64,000 bases of DNA from Bacillota bacterium. Its GTDB lineage: Bacteria; Bacillota; Clostridia; Lachnospirales; Lachnospiraceae. Every line of letters begins with the position of its first letter. Position 1 is the stretch's first letter. Location of the stretch: assembly GCA_023442465.1 (NCBI GenBank), contig JAEZZQ010000017.1, forward strand, positions 57,981-121,980. Direction: 5' to 3'. A program made the position numbers and the translations under genes. This document shows positions 8,124 through 17,096 of this stretch, in pieces. The notes beneath the pieces were generated by a model. That model did no database searches and was not told the DNA's origin. It saw only the letters and a list, made by a program, of their open reading frames with translations.

Positions 8124-10958
8124 ATGATTCGATTTGTATGGCAGAAATTGATACATAAAAAATGGTTGAATATGTGTACTTTTTTGGGGATTGTCTTATT
8201 GGTCAGCGTCGCTGCCGGAAACGTGCTCTATCAGGGAGCCGCGTGCAGTAAGCTGTTGCAGAACAAGTTCGATACCTACATCGGAGAGCATAACGCATAT
8301 CCGGCCCTGGTAGAGGCGGTCTATCCTTTTGCCTATACGGATAGGGAGGAGGAGGCTGTCGCTCAGGCTGAGAAGGTGTGCGAAACGGTAAGCGCGGCTA
8401 TAGAGAACAAGCTCCCCGTTAAGGAAAAAGAAAGCGTTATGCTATTTACTTCCGACAGCCTTTTAGGCATTCCTTTTTATCAAAGCAACGACTCTAAGCA
8501 AGACTACTTTTTCATCCCCAGCTATATGGAAAATATGGAGGAGCATACGGAGATATTAAGGGGTGAGCTTTTTGCCGAGGCTGCGGACGAGGGGGGCATA
8601 TATGAATGTATCGTAAATGAGAACATGGTTTTTAGCGACAATCTGTCTGTAGGGGAAATGATTACCTTTCCGAAGACTCAGATGAAGGATGGAAAGGAGC
8701 TTAAAATCCGCATTGCAGGGATTTTTAAGGAAAATGACAGTCATGACAGTTATTGGGTAAGATTCCCTAACAGCTATGAAAACAATCTATTCCTTTCTCA
8801 GACGGCCCTGAACGAAATCATGAGTAGCAGGGAGGCAGACACAGTAAATATGAGCCTTACCTATGATGTGTTTCTCGATTACGAGAGCATGAGCTTTAAG
8901 CAGGCGGACGAAACGATAACCGGCTTAGCGGATATAGCGGCTAAACCTCCGGCAGTGAAGATGACGGTCAAGTCGGAACTGGGAGGGCTTCTTAGCAGCT
9001 ATGTGGATGCACAAAACCAGGTAAAGGCGACGATGAGAACCTTGCAGATACCGCTTCTTGTGCTGCTGATGGTCTTCTTGTATATGGTATCCTCTCATGT
9101 GTTTGAGATGGAGCAGAATGAAATCGCTATGCTAAAGAGCAGAGGTGTAGGTAACGGACAGATACTTGGCGTCTATTTCACGCAATCCTTCCTCCTCGCC
9201 ATAGCAGGGGCGGTGTTCGGTATCCTGTTGGGCTGGGGCTTCGCCTCCCTTTTAGGAAGTGCTAATGCATTTATGGAATTCGTAGGAGGGAGGCGTTTGC
9301 GCATAGTGCCGGATATGGGACTTCCTGTCTCCGTACTGGCGGCGATTCTGGCAGCAATATTGTTCATGACACTGCCTGTACTCAGATATACGGCGCTCAG
9401 CGTGGTGGAAATAAAGCATAAGAAAAATGTAATGGAAAAGTCGTTCTGGGAAAGATATTATCTGGATGTGGCGCTGCTCGCCCTTTCCCTCTATATAAGA
9501 TACAGCCTGTTGAAACAGCAGGAATCTCTGGCGCAGCAAATCATACGGGGAGAGAGCATGGACCCCGTTCTTTTCCTAAGCTCAGGAATCTTTATGCTGG
9601 GCTGCGGAATGGTCTTTCTCAGGCTGCTTAAGCTTGTGGTCAAGGCCGTGTACCATATCGGAAGAAGTCGGTGGAAGCCTGCAGTCTACGTATCATTTCT
9701 GCAAATCATACGAACCGGTAAGAAGCAGAACTTCATTTCTGTTTTCCTCATACTCACCATAGCTATGGGAATCTTTTATGCGAATACGGCTCGTACCATG
9801 AATACCAGCATCGAGGAAAGGATTCGTTACGACACGGGAGCAGATATCGTAAGCAGTGAGCAGTGGAAGAATAATCTGCCCTTCGCAAAGAAGAATAAAA
9901 AGCTGGTAACCTATGAGGAACCGAATTTCCTCCGCTATGAGGAGCTGTCCGGGCAGGTGCAGGAGATGACTAAGGTCATCAGGGATACCGGCGTGCGCAT
10001 GTATTACGGCGATAAGGTATTTGAGAAGAATACGCTCATGGCGATTCACACGAAAGAGTTTGGGGAAACCGCTTGGATGAAGGAGAATGCTCTGGATAAG
10101 CATTGGTACTATTACTTAAACGATATTTCACAGGCAGCGGATGGTGTACTGGTATCTTCTAATTTCCGCGATAAGATGGGAGCGCAGATCGGAGACAGCA
10201 TTAAATATACGCTATTCGACGAGCTGGGTAATGCAAGGGCCTTAGCTACCGCAACTATTTATGGCTTCGTGGATATATGGCCGGGATATTCCCCCTACCG
10301 GGAGGAGCGAACGGCGGATGGCAGTATCAGCTATACGGATAATTACTTAATTGTGGCCAATTACAGTCAGGTGGTAAGCATTTTTGGTGCCACTCCCTAT
10401 GAGGTGTGGGTTAAGACGGACAAGGGAACTGAGCTGATAAAGACTTTTGCCGAGGAGAAGGAAATGGTGTTGACTAATGTAGTCGGCGTGAAGGACGAAC
10501 TGATACGGAGCAAAAATGACGCATCTGTTCAGGTGACCAACGGTCTGCTCACCATAAGCTTCCTCATCATACTGATTCTTTGTACCGTCGGCTTTTTGAT
10601 TCACTGGATTCTGGTCATTAAGAAGCGGGAGCTAATGTTCGGAATATACCGTGCGATGGGGCTTTCTATGGGAGAGGTGAAATACATGCTCGTTCACGAG
10701 CAGATTTTTTCCTCTCTGACAGCGATAGCGGCAGGCGCCTTTGTAGGCTTCTTTGCCTCCTATCTCTATATTCCGCTGCTTATGATCGCTTATCTGCCGG
10801 GGAAGCATGCACTGGCTTTTGAGGTGGTGAGTGCGCCTCTCGATATGATAAGAATCGGCGGTGTACTTTCTGTTATGTTAACTATATGTTTTCTCATACT
10901 GGCGAAGGTAGTAGCGGGCATGAAGATAGCACAGGCGTTAAAGCTCGGAGAAGATTAA
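8124..10958 (+). CDS. FtsX-like ABC transporter permease, large two-module form
   Basis: 944 residues. An N-terminal helix (about 17-35) precedes a large extracellular domain. A first FtsX block with three helices lies near 305-430 (LQIPLLVLLMVFLYMVSSHV; EIAMLKSRGVGNGQILGVYF). Further helices follow, then a second extracellular domain (about 560-800) and a C-terminal FtsX block (LLTISFLIILILCTVGFLIH; MFGIYRAMGLSMGEVKYMLV). Type VII (MacB/FtsX) exporters of this architecture use ATP to drive extracytoplasmic mechanotransmission rather than simple transport. RBS AGGAGAAGG. It is flanked by two adaptors upstream and two ATPases downstream, so the complex may contain both adaptors. Confidence 0.88.
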   Translation: MIRFVWQKLIHKKWLNMCTFLGIVLLVSVAAGNVLYQGAACSKLLQNKFDTYIGEHNAYPALVEAVYPFAYTDREEEAVAQAEKVCETVSAAIENKLPVKEKESVMLFTSDSLLGIPFYQSNDSKQDYFFIPSYMENMEEHTEILRGELFAEAADEGGIYECIVNENMVFSDNLSVGEMITFPKTQMKDGKELKIRIAGIFKENDSHDSYWVRFPNSYENNLFLSQTALNEIMSSREADTVNMSLTYDVFLDYESMSFKQADETITGLADIAAKPPAVKMTVKSELGGLLSSYVDAQNQVKATMRTLQIPLLVLLMVFLYMVSSHVFEMEQNEIAMLKSRGVGNGQILGVYFTQSFLLAIAGAVFGILLGWGFASLLGSANAFMEFVGGRRLRIVPDMGLPVSVLAAILAAILFMTLPVLRYTALSVVEIKHKKNVMEKSFWERYYLDVALLALSLYIRYSLLKQQESLAQQIIRGESMDPVLFLSSGIFMLGCGMVFLRLLKLVVKAVYHIGRSRWKPAVYVSFLQIIRTGKKQNFISVFLILTIAMGIFYANTARTMNTSIEERIRYDTGADIVSSEQWKNNLPFAKKNKKLVTYEEPNFLRYEELSGQVQEMTKVIRDTGVRMYYGDKVFEKNTLMAIHTKEFGETAWMKENALDKHWYYYLNDISQAADGVLVSSNFRDKMGAQIGDSIKYTLFDELGNARALATATIYGFVDIWPGYSPYREERTADGSISYTDNYLIVANYSQVVSIFGATPYEVWVKTDKGTELIKTFAEEKEMVLTNVVGVKDELIRSKNDASVQVTNGLLTISFLIILILCTVGFLIHWILVIKKRELMFGIYRAMGLSMGEVKYMLVHEQIFSSLTAIAAGAFVGFFASYLYIPLLMIAYLPGKHALAFEVVSAPLDMIRIGGVLSVMLTICFLILAKVVAGMKIAQALKLGED

Positions 10959-10975
10959 GGGAAAGGCGGTAGGGA

Positions 10976-11698
10976 ATGGAAGGAAAGAAAATAATAATAA
11001 GTACCTCAGCGCTTACAAGAAAATTTCCTCTTGCCGGAGGCAGTGAGATTACGGTTCTTAACGGTATTGATGTCGAGATAGAGGAAGGAACGCTTACCAT
11101 ACTGAAAGGGCGTTCCGGTTCTGGAAAGACTACACTGGTCAATATTCTCAGTGCGCTGGACTTGCCTACGGAAGGCAAGGTGTTTTTTGACGGGAAGGAA
11201 ATGAATGCTATGTCGGAGCATCAGAGGGAGGAGCTCCGAAGATATCATATGGGATATATTTTTCAAGCGGTTGCCCTTGTTCCTGTTATGAATGTATATG
11301 AAAATGTGGAGTTTTCCTTAAGGCTTGCGGGTTATGAAAAGGACAGGAAAGGTCGTGTGGAGGAATGCCTTAAGAAGGTGGGGCTTGTGAAACGTATGTA
11401 TCACATGCCCGAGGAGCTTTCCGGCGGTGAGCAGCAGAGGGTGGCGATAGCCCGGGCATTGGCACATAAGCCCAAGGTGGTGTTTGCGGACGAGCCTACC
11501 GGGGCCCTGGATACGGATAATGGACTTTTGGTAGTAAAACTGTTTAAAGAGCTGGTGGAGCAGGAGGGCGTAACGATCGTTATGACCACCCACGACCCCA
11601 GCCTGATGGAGCTTGGGGATGCGGTTTTCGAAATAGAGGATGGTGTGATTATTGGAAGAAATGATGATAGTTTGCGACGGATTGGTAAAAATATATAA
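10976..11698 (+). CDS. ABC transporter ATP-binding protein (MacB/LolD-like), first of two
   Basis: 240 residues with Walker A GRSGSGKTT, Q-loop GYIFQAVALVPVMNVYENV, signature LSGGEQQRVAIARAL, Walker B VVFADEPTGALD and H-loop MTTHD, all intact. It should energise the FtsX-type permease encoded 17 bp upstream. Its 3' end overlaps the next ATPase gene by 38 nt, suggesting translational coupling and balanced synthesis. Length and motifs are normal for the LolD/MacB ATPase family. Confidence 0.92.
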   Translation: MEGKKIIISTSALTRKFPLAGGSEITVLNGIDVEIEEGTLTILKGRSGSGKTTLVNILSALDLPTEGKVFFDGKEMNAMSEHQREELRRYHMGYIFQAVALVPVMNVYENVEFSLRLAGYEKDRKGRVEECLKKVGLVKRMYHMPEELSGGEQQRVAIARALAHKPKVVFADEPTGALDTDNGLLVVKLFKELVEQEGVTIVMTTHDPSLMELGDAVFEIEDGVIIGRNDDSLRRIGKNI

Positions 11699-12554
11699 GA
11701 CGAACACGATAGAGGTCATGGCGCTGCAGGGACTTGACATGAACGTGGCAAAAGGCGAGCTGATGGCGGTGGTAGGCAACAGCGGCAGCGGGAAATCAAC
11801 CTTTCTCAATATGGTAGGCGGCCTTATCAAGCCCTCGGCGGGGCAGCTTCTTGTGGATGGCAAGGATTTATTCCGCCTGAGCGAAAAGCAGCTTGTGGAA
11901 TACAAGAAAAATACGGTAGGCTTCGTCTGGCAGAAGAATTCAAGAAATCTATTCCCTTATCTGAGCGCAATCCGCAACGTGGAAGTGCCGATGCAGTTTT
12001 GCAGAGATGATAAAGCGATGAAAAGCGAGGCAAAGAGACGGGAGAGAGCCTTGGAGCTTCTGGAGCTTGTAGGCATGTCCCATCGCAAGGACAGCCTTCT
12101 CCACCAATTATCGGGCGGAGAGCAGCAGAGGGTAGCTATTGCCATAGCTCTCGCTAACGGCCCAAAGCTTCTGTTAGCGGATGAGCCTACGGGAGCGGTG
12201 GATCAGAAAACCTCCCTGATGATTCAGGACATGTTCCGCGCGCTGAACAGGGAGCTGGGAGTGACTATTGTTATCGTTACCCACGACGTGAGCCTTTCCA
12301 AAAAGGTAGACCGGGTGGTCATGATAAGAGATGGGAAAATCAGCAGTGAGCGCGTTATGAAGCAAGGTTATTTAGAACGGATGAAACATCTGGATGTCAA
12401 TGAGCTGGAGGCTGAGAATATGCAGGAGGAATTTGCGATACTCGACAGAGCAGGGAGAGTACAGCTTACCAAGGGCATACTGGAGCAGGCGGGAATCGAA
12501 GGAAATCGCGTGCGGATAGAGGTTCAGGACGGAAAAATTATAATTTCCGTTTAA
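11661..12554 (+). CDS. ABC transporter ATP-binding protein, second of two
   Basis: About 297 residues; starts at ATG 11661 with GGAAG upstream and lies out of frame over the end of the previous ATPase gene. Walker A GNSGSGKST, signature LSGGEQQRVAIAIAL, Walker B LLLADEPTGAVD and H-loop VTHD are intact. The protein continues about 70 residues past the ATPase core (from about 225) with a tail ending in a short beta-rich segment, not seen in the first ATPase. Together with the first ATPase it could form a heterodimer on the single large permease. Last gene of the operon; no obvious terminator follows before the next unit. Confidence 0.9.
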   Translation: MMIVCDGLVKIYKTNTIEVMALQGLDMNVAKGELMAVVGNSGSGKSTFLNMVGGLIKPSAGQLLVDGKDLFRLSEKQLVEYKKNTVGFVWQKNSRNLFPYLSAIRNVEVPMQFCRDDKAMKSEAKRRERALELLELVGMSHRKDSLLHQLSGGEQQRVAIAIALANGPKLLLADEPTGAVDQKTSLMIQDMFRALNRELGVTIVIVTHDVSLSKKVDRVVMIRDGKISSERVMKQGYLERMKHLDVNELEAENMQEEFAILDRAGRVQLTKGILEQAGIEGNRVRIEVQDGKIIISV

Positions 12555-12590
12555 TGTGTTTCTTCTGCAAATTTCAGACATATTACGGAA

Positions 12591-12605
12591 TGTGATTAAG
12601 TCACG
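12591..12605. promoter_or_regulatory. Candidate Crp/Fnr-type binding palindrome
   Basis: TGTGATTAAGTCACG contains GTGA and TCAC half sites separated by five bases, resembling Crp/Fnr family sites but with one base less than the classical spacing. It is 76 bp upstream of the CoA-disulfide-reductase start, and a Crp/Fnr regulator is encoded 3 kb downstream. Purely a pattern match. Confidence 0.3.
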
Positions 12606-12680
12606 GAAGAAAGTTTTTTCTTATGCTACTATGTATTCATAAAAACAGCATTCTGCTTTGAAAGGGGTATGATTACTGAT

Positions 12681-15212
12681 ATGGAAAAGAAAAAATATGC
12701 AAAAACCGTAATTATAGGAGGTGTTGCAGGGGGAGCTACCGCGGCCGCACGCCTTAGAAGAATGGATGAACATATGGAAATCGTCATATTGGAGAGGGGA
12801 GAGTATATCTCCTACGCGAACTGCGGCCTCCCTTACTATATTGGCGATACGATAAAAGAGAGAGATAATCTTCTGCTGCAGACGCCGGGACTTATGAAAA
12901 AGAGATTCAACATCGAGGTGCGCGTGCAAAATGAGGTAACGGCAATCCATAAGGAAGAAAAAAAGGTAGAGGTAAAGAACTTAAAGACGGGAGAAAGCTA
13001 TGAGGAAAGTTACGACGCTCTCATCATCGCTACCGGCTCCTCACCTCTTAAGCCCCCCATTCCGGGAATCGACGGGGCGAATATTTTTACCCTCTGGACC
13101 GTTCCTGATACGGATAGGATAAAGGAATATATAGATGTGAATAAACCGAAAAATGCAGCAGTCATCGGCGGTGGCTTTATCGGTTTGGAAATGGCGGAAA
13201 ACCTTCATGCGGCAGGACTTAAGGTGAGCATCATCGAGATGCAAAATCAGGTCATGGCACCCATGGATTATGAAATGGCACAGCTTCTCCACGAGAATCT
13301 GGAGCTGAACGGAGTGGAGCTGATACTGGGAGACGGCGTTTCCTCCTTCGAGAATAAAGGCGCTGCGACGACAATTCATCTGACCAGCGGAAAAGCGGTA
13401 GAAGCGGATATGGTAATTCTTTCCATCGGTATCCGTCCTAACAGTGCGCTTGCAAAGGAAGCGGGAATCGTGTTAAATGGAAGGGGCGGAATAATAACTG
13501 ACCAATATATGAGGACTTCCGAGCCGGATATCTATGCGGTAGGAGACGTGATAGAAACGGAAAACTATACGTTAAAGGAAAGAACCATGGTGCCTTTGGC
13601 AGGACCGGCTAACAAGCAGGCGAGAGTACTGGCTGACGTGATGACAGGAACGGACAGAACCTATAAAGGAGTACAGGCGACTTCCGTTGCTAAAGTATTC
13701 GATTTGACGGCAGCAGCGGTGGGTGTTAACGAAAAGACATTGATTGGAAAAGGTCTGAAAAAGGAAAAGGACTATTATTCCATCCTGGTTGATCAGAAAT
13801 CTCATGCCGGCTATTATCCCGGTGCAGTTATGTTGACCATGAAGCTGCTCTTTGACAAGGCGGGAAAGATTCTGGGTGCACAGATTATCGGTGAGGATGG
13901 TGCAGATAAGAGAATCGACGTGCTGGCGACAGTTATGCGCCTGAATGGAACGGTATACGATTTGGCGGAATTGGAATTGGCATATGCCCCGCCCTATTCC
14001 TCCGCGAAGGACCCCGTAAATATGCTGGGCTTCGTGGCACAGAACGTGTTAGAAGGAATGGTAAGCTTCATTTCATACGACGAGACGGACCGCATGCTGG
14101 CGGAGAAAATGGAAGGTTTTGCGGTTCTGGATGTAACGGAAGCGGTGGAGCGGGAAGTATTTTCCATCCCTGAATCCTACCATATTCCTCTGGGTCAGCT
14201 AAGAGAGCGTATGGAAGAGCTTTCCAAGGAGCAGCTGATTATCGTGTACTGTGCAATCGGCGTCCGCGCCTATAACGGAGCGAGGATATTGATGCAGAAC
14301 GGCTTTTCCAATGTGAAGGTGCTTTCCGGAGGAATGACTTTCTACAAGTCCATGCATTACAAGGATAGAAACGAGAGTGCAGGAGGCGGCGGGCAGCAGG
14401 AGCTGAAGGCGGCACAGGAAAGCGGGGATGCCCCGGAAACGGAAGATATAATCGGGAAGGTAATTAGAAACGTGGATTGCTGCGGAATGCAGTGTCCGGG
14501 TCCTATCATGAAGGTGAACGAAGCCCTTTGTGAAATGAAGCCCGGAGAAATCCTGAAAATCTGTGCCACCGACATGGGATTTGTAAAAGATGTGGAGTCG
14601 TGGTGCCGCAGAACCGGCAATACGTTCCTTAAGTCCGAGCCAAAAGAGAACAAAACATTCAAGGAAAAAGGAAATGTGGTGTTCATCAGAAAGGGAGAGG
14701 GAGAATGCCGGATAAAAGAAAACGTGCTCGCAGGCAGTGCAGCACAGGGAAAAACGATGGTAGTATTCAGCGGGGATCTGGATAAAGTGCTCGCCTCTTT
14801 TATCATCGCCAACGGAGCGGCCGCGATGGGACGTCCGGTTACGATGTTTTTCACCTTCTGGGGATTGAACGCCCTTCGCAAGCCGGAAAAACAAAGTGTG
14901 AAAAAGCCCTTCATCGAGAAGATGTTCGGAGCCATGATGCCTCGGGGCGTGAAGAAGCTTACGTTGTCCCGAATGAATATGGCAGGTATGGGAACGGCAA
15001 TGATGAAGAAGGTAATGGCGGATAAGAATGTAGATTCTCTGGAAGAGCTGATGAAGCAGGCGATGGCAAACGGCGTGAAGCTGGTGGCATGTACCATGTC
15101 CATGGACGTAATGGGAATTACGAAGGAGGAGCTGATCGACGGTGTAGAGCTGGCAGGTGTGGCTTCTTATCTGGGAGATGCGGAAGAATCGAATGTGAAT
15201 TTGTTTATTTAA
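12681..15212 (+). CDS. CoA-disulfide reductase-like flavoprotein fused to rhodanese, TusA and DsrE domains
   Basis: 843 residues in four modules. Residues 1-450 form a pyridine nucleotide-disulfide oxidoreductase with the FAD motif VIIGGVAGGATAAARLRR and a single redox cysteine (Cys48, YANCGLPYYIG), as in CoA-disulfide/persulfide reductases. A rhodanese domain (about 460-555) has its catalytic Cys524 in VYCAIGVRA. A TusA/SirA domain (about 590-660) carries the CPGP motif with Cys605. The C-terminal domain (about 690-843) is DsrE/DsrF-like. The chain of cysteines suggests transfer of sulfane sulfur from persulfides, with reduction by NAD(P)H. The ATG at 12681 is preferred to 12669, which is too close to AAAGGGG. 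Thioredoxin follows 114 bp downstream. Confidence 0.9.
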   Translation: MEKKKYAKTVIIGGVAGGATAAARLRRMDEHMEIVILERGEYISYANCGLPYYIGDTIKERDNLLLQTPGLMKKRFNIEVRVQNEVTAIHKEEKKVEVKNLKTGESYEESYDALIIATGSSPLKPPIPGIDGANIFTLWTVPDTDRIKEYIDVNKPKNAAVIGGGFIGLEMAENLHAAGLKVSIIEMQNQVMAPMDYEMAQLLHENLELNGVELILGDGVSSFENKGAATTIHLTSGKAVEADMVILSIGIRPNSALAKEAGIVLNGRGGIITDQYMRTSEPDIYAVGDVIETENYTLKERTMVPLAGPANKQARVLADVMTGTDRTYKGVQATSVAKVFDLTAAAVGVNEKTLIGKGLKKEKDYYSILVDQKSHAGYYPGAVMLTMKLLFDKAGKILGAQIIGEDGADKRIDVLATVMRLNGTVYDLAELELAYAPPYSSAKDPVNMLGFVAQNVLEGMVSFISYDETDRMLAEKMEGFAVLDVTEAVEREVFSIPESYHIPLGQLRERMEELSKEQLIIVYCAIGVRAYNGARILMQNGFSNVKVLSGGMTFYKSMHYKDRNESAGGGGQQELKAAQESGDAPETEDIIGKVIRNVDCCGMQCPGPIMKVNEALCEMKPGEILKICATDMGFVKDVESWCRRTGNTFLKSEPKENKTFKEKGNVVFIRKGEGECRIKENVLAGSAAQGKTMVVFSGDLDKVLASFIIANGAAAMGRPVTMFFTFWGLNALRKPEKQSVKKPFIEKMFGAMMPRGVKKLTLSRMNMAGMGTAMMKKVMADKNVDSLEELMKQAMANGVKLVACTMSMDVMGITKEELIDGVELAGVASYLGDAEESNVNLFI

Positions 15213-15258
15213 ATAATGTTTCATTATAAATTGTAAAAAGAAAGGTTAAGGTAAAAAG

Positions 15259-15321
15259 GTTGAAAGAAATGCACTTTCAACATCCTTAATTTGTACGCCC
15301 GCTATAGCGGGCAGATAGGAG
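15259..15321 (+). promoter_or_regulatory. Two-hairpin leader element, copy A, upstream of trxA
   Basis: Hairpin 1 at 15259-15281 pairs GTTGAAAG with CTTTCAAC; hairpin 2 at 15297-15312 pairs GCCCGC with GCGGGC around TATA. The segment ends in AGGAG at 15317-15321, the ribosome binding site of trxA. An almost identical element precedes argB at 36262-36324. It could act as an mRNA stabiliser, a structured ribosome-binding module or a mobile repeat. Confidence 0.7.
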
Positions 15322-15326
15322 CAAAT

Positions 15327-15632
15327 ATGAAAGAGATTAATTTGACGAAGAATAATTTTGACGAAGAAGTATTAGGTTCTGATAAGCCCGTACTGGTAGA
15401 TTTCTGGGCACCATGGTGCGGCCCCTGCCGTATGGTATTGCCTATCGTGGAGGAATTGGCAGAGGAACTTACCGACGTGAAGGTATGTAAGGTGAACGTA
15501 GATGAAGAGCAGGAGTTAGCAGCGCGTTTCCGCGTGATGACCATTCCTACGCTTATAGTGTTTAAGGGCGGGAACGCGGTAAACACCTCCATCGGAGCGA
15601 AATCCAAAGCTGAAATTTTAAAAATGCTGTAA
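15327..15632 (+). CDS. trxA: Thioredoxin
   Basis: 101 residues, the usual length. The active site WAPWCGPC has Cys31 and Cys34, and the cis-proline segment is VMTIPTLIVFKGG. It reduces protein disulfides in the cytosol. The start is the ATG at 15327, with AGGAG provided by the end of the two-hairpin leader element; an upstream in-frame TTG at 15291 lies inside that structure and is rejected. It sits 114 bp after the CoA-disulfide-reductase fusion, consistent with a joint thiol/persulfide role. No thioredoxin reductase gene is adjacent. Confidence 0.96.
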   Translation: MKEINLTKNNFDEEVLGSDKPVLVDFWAPWCGPCRMVLPIVEELAEELTDVKVCKVNVDEEQELAARFRVMTIPTLIVFKGGNAVNTSIGAKSKAEILKML

Positions 15633-15646
15633 TTTTACAGCAAAAT
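15620..15646 (-). terminator. Hairpin between trxA and the convergent regulator
   Basis: TGCTGTAA and TTACAGCA (15625-15642) form a perfect hairpin overlapping the trxA stop codon. On the minus strand it is followed by TTTTT, so it can end transcripts coming from the Crp/Fnr gene. Confidence 0.5.
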
Positions 15647-15699
15647 ATGATATTTCGAAATAAAATGTAATTCTTCAACAGTCTCAAAAAAATAGAATA

Positions 15700-16374
15700 T
15701 CAGACGAGAGTCGTCAGTTTTTTACGGTCAGTGATAAGGATTTCGCCGCGGGAAAGCCGCACGAGTCCTTCGGATGAGAAGTATTTCAGCATCCGGCTGA
15801 CCACTTCTCTTGCGCTTCCCATGTATTTTGCAATCTCTTCATGAGTCATTCTAAGGCTTAGTGTACCTGTCTTAGCCGTTTCGTCCAGCAAAAAAAGAGC
15901 CAGCCTCTTATCGAAACTCATAAATAATATTTGCTGCATCGCCCACATGGCATCGGAGAAGCGTTCTGTCGCCTTCTTGTAGGCGAAGGCCTCCACATAA
16001 ATATTTTCTTGCATAAGGGATAAAAAGGCTGTGGAATCTACTTGAAGGAGTTCACAATCCGTTACGGCATCTATGGATACGTCAAAGGTAATGCTTTGCA
16101 GGACGCAGGCCGCGGAAAGAATGCAGACGCTGCCCGAGCGGATGCGGTATAAGGTAACCTCCCTCCCCTCCTCTGAGAGAATATAGACTCTGAGGGTACC
16201 GCTTTTCGGAAGCAATAGACCGACACAGTCAAGGTCTGCGGTATGTATGGAGCTGTCCTTCTGATAGCGGACAACGGAGGTATGGTTTATGACACTGTCT
16301 CTTTGCCTATCCGTCAGTTTATTCCAAAATGTTAAATGTTTTTCAAATAACAATATCTCGTTCTTGTTAAGCAT
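15700..16374 (-). CDS. Crp/Fnr family transcriptional regulator
   Basis: 224 residues from the ATG at 16372-16374, with AAAGGCGG upstream; the longer reading frame to 16440 lacks a ribosome site. The N-terminal half is a cyclic-nucleotide-binding-like beta barrel (CVGLLLPKSGTLRVYILSEE; GREVTLYRIRSGSVCILSAA). The C-terminal winged helix contains MTHEEIAKYMGSAREVVSRM. No four-cysteine Fe-S cluster of the Fnr type is seen, so the effector is unknown; two cysteines in the barrel might sense thiol state. It lies convergent to trxA and next to the sulfur-transfer fusion, which it may control. Its promoter region is shared with MITE copy 3 and the small gene at 16743. Confidence 0.88.
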   Translation of the reverse strand: MLNKNEILLFEKHLTFWNKLTDRQRDSVINHTSVVRYQKDSSIHTADLDCVGLLLPKSGTLRVYILSEEGREVTLYRIRSGSVCILSAACVLQSITFDVSIDAVTDCELLQVDSTAFLSLMQENIYVEAFAYKKATERFSDAMWAMQQILFMSFDKRLALFLLDETAKTGTLSLRMTHEEIAKYMGSAREVVSRMLKYFSSEGLVRLSRGEILITDRKKLTTLV

Positions 16375-16499
16375 GGCGAGCCGCCTTTCTCTGATCCGGT
16401 ATACATTTGATATAGCGGTATCATATGATCGATATGACATACCAAATATATTTCTATCATATATTGTACACGGAAACGTGCCAATTCACAACAAATCAG

Positions 16500-16528
16500 T
16501 TGAAAAATCTGCAAAAGGCTAGTACAAT
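16500..16528 (+). promoter_or_regulatory. Promoter abutting MITE copy 3
   Basis: TTGAAA at 16500-16505, 17-bp spacer, TACAAT at 16523-16528. MITE copy 3 begins at 16532, so transcription from this promoter would start within the first bases of the element. Confidence 0.5.
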
Positions 16529-16531
16529 TGT

Positions 16532-16681
16532 GTTACTGTTCACACAGTAGCTTAACATTTACTGTTAAGCTGCGTAAGAAAGTGATGCAAGAGATGATTT
16601 CTGCTTCGCGGAGCGAATTTAAATGCAAAAAGTTTGCATTGCAGAACATCATGCGTTGCTGAGAACGGAGTGAACAGTAAC
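16532..16681 (+). mobile_element. MITE copy 3 (long form, 150 bp)
   Basis: Perfect GTTACTGTTCAC/GTGAACAGTAAC ends and the 11-bp internal hairpin with one change (TTAAGCTGC). It carries the extra internal segment AAAGTTTGCATTGCAGAAC shared in form with copy 1. No exact duplication flanks it: GTACAATT (16522-16529) and GTAGAATT (16682-16689) match 7 of 8, with two extra bases on the left, possibly a decayed duplication. Confidence 0.9.
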
Positions 16682-16742
16682 GTAGAATTAACCATGATAG
16701 CCGAGTTTGGCGAGAACCCGGTTCGCGGAAAGAGGAGATTTT

Positions 16743-16976
16743 ATGCGGGAAATGGAATTTAAGATGGAGCGTCAGGGGCTGCTTAAGGAGGGCGATTCTG
16801 TTACAGTGACGGAAGGAGTTCTTCCCAGCAACTATTATTATACGATAGATCCGGCGCTTGCTATGTCAGGCAACTATCCCTTCAATCAGCGGATGCTGGC
16901 AAGACAAGGCGTGGTAACGCAAGTCATCGAGAACGACAGAGGCTTTTATGTGATGGCGCAGTTCGACGAGGGATAG
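16743..16976 (+). CDS. Small conserved-looking protein of unknown function
   Basis: 77 residues; ATG at 16743 with AAAGAGGAG upstream. The sequence has no membrane segment, signal peptide or cysteine. It contains a beta-rich pattern (GDSVTVTEGVLPSNYYYTID; RQGVVTQVIENDRGFYVMAQ) that suggests a small SH3- or Sm-like barrel, but I do not recognise a family. The predicted mRNA begins within MITE copy 3. RidA follows 120 bp downstream. A real gene is supported by the ribosome site and codon usage like its neighbours. Confidence 0.7.
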   Translation: MREMEFKMERQGLLKEGDSVTVTEGVLPSNYYYTIDPALAMSGNYPFNQRMLARQGVVTQVIENDRGFYVMAQFDEG

Positions 16977-17096
16977 TGCTGCAATGAATCGTGTTGCAGT
17001 AAGTTGCAGCAATATAGAAGCGATGAAAGCAGCAAAGAACTGAAATACAATACAACAATAAAACTTTTAAATGTAACAGAATCAGGAGGAACGCAT

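Noticed and set aside
14199..15224. 341- and 248-codon minus-strand frames across the TusA/DsrE end of the fusion
   Set aside because: Shadows of a well-supported gene; histidine-rich composition typical of antisense reading.
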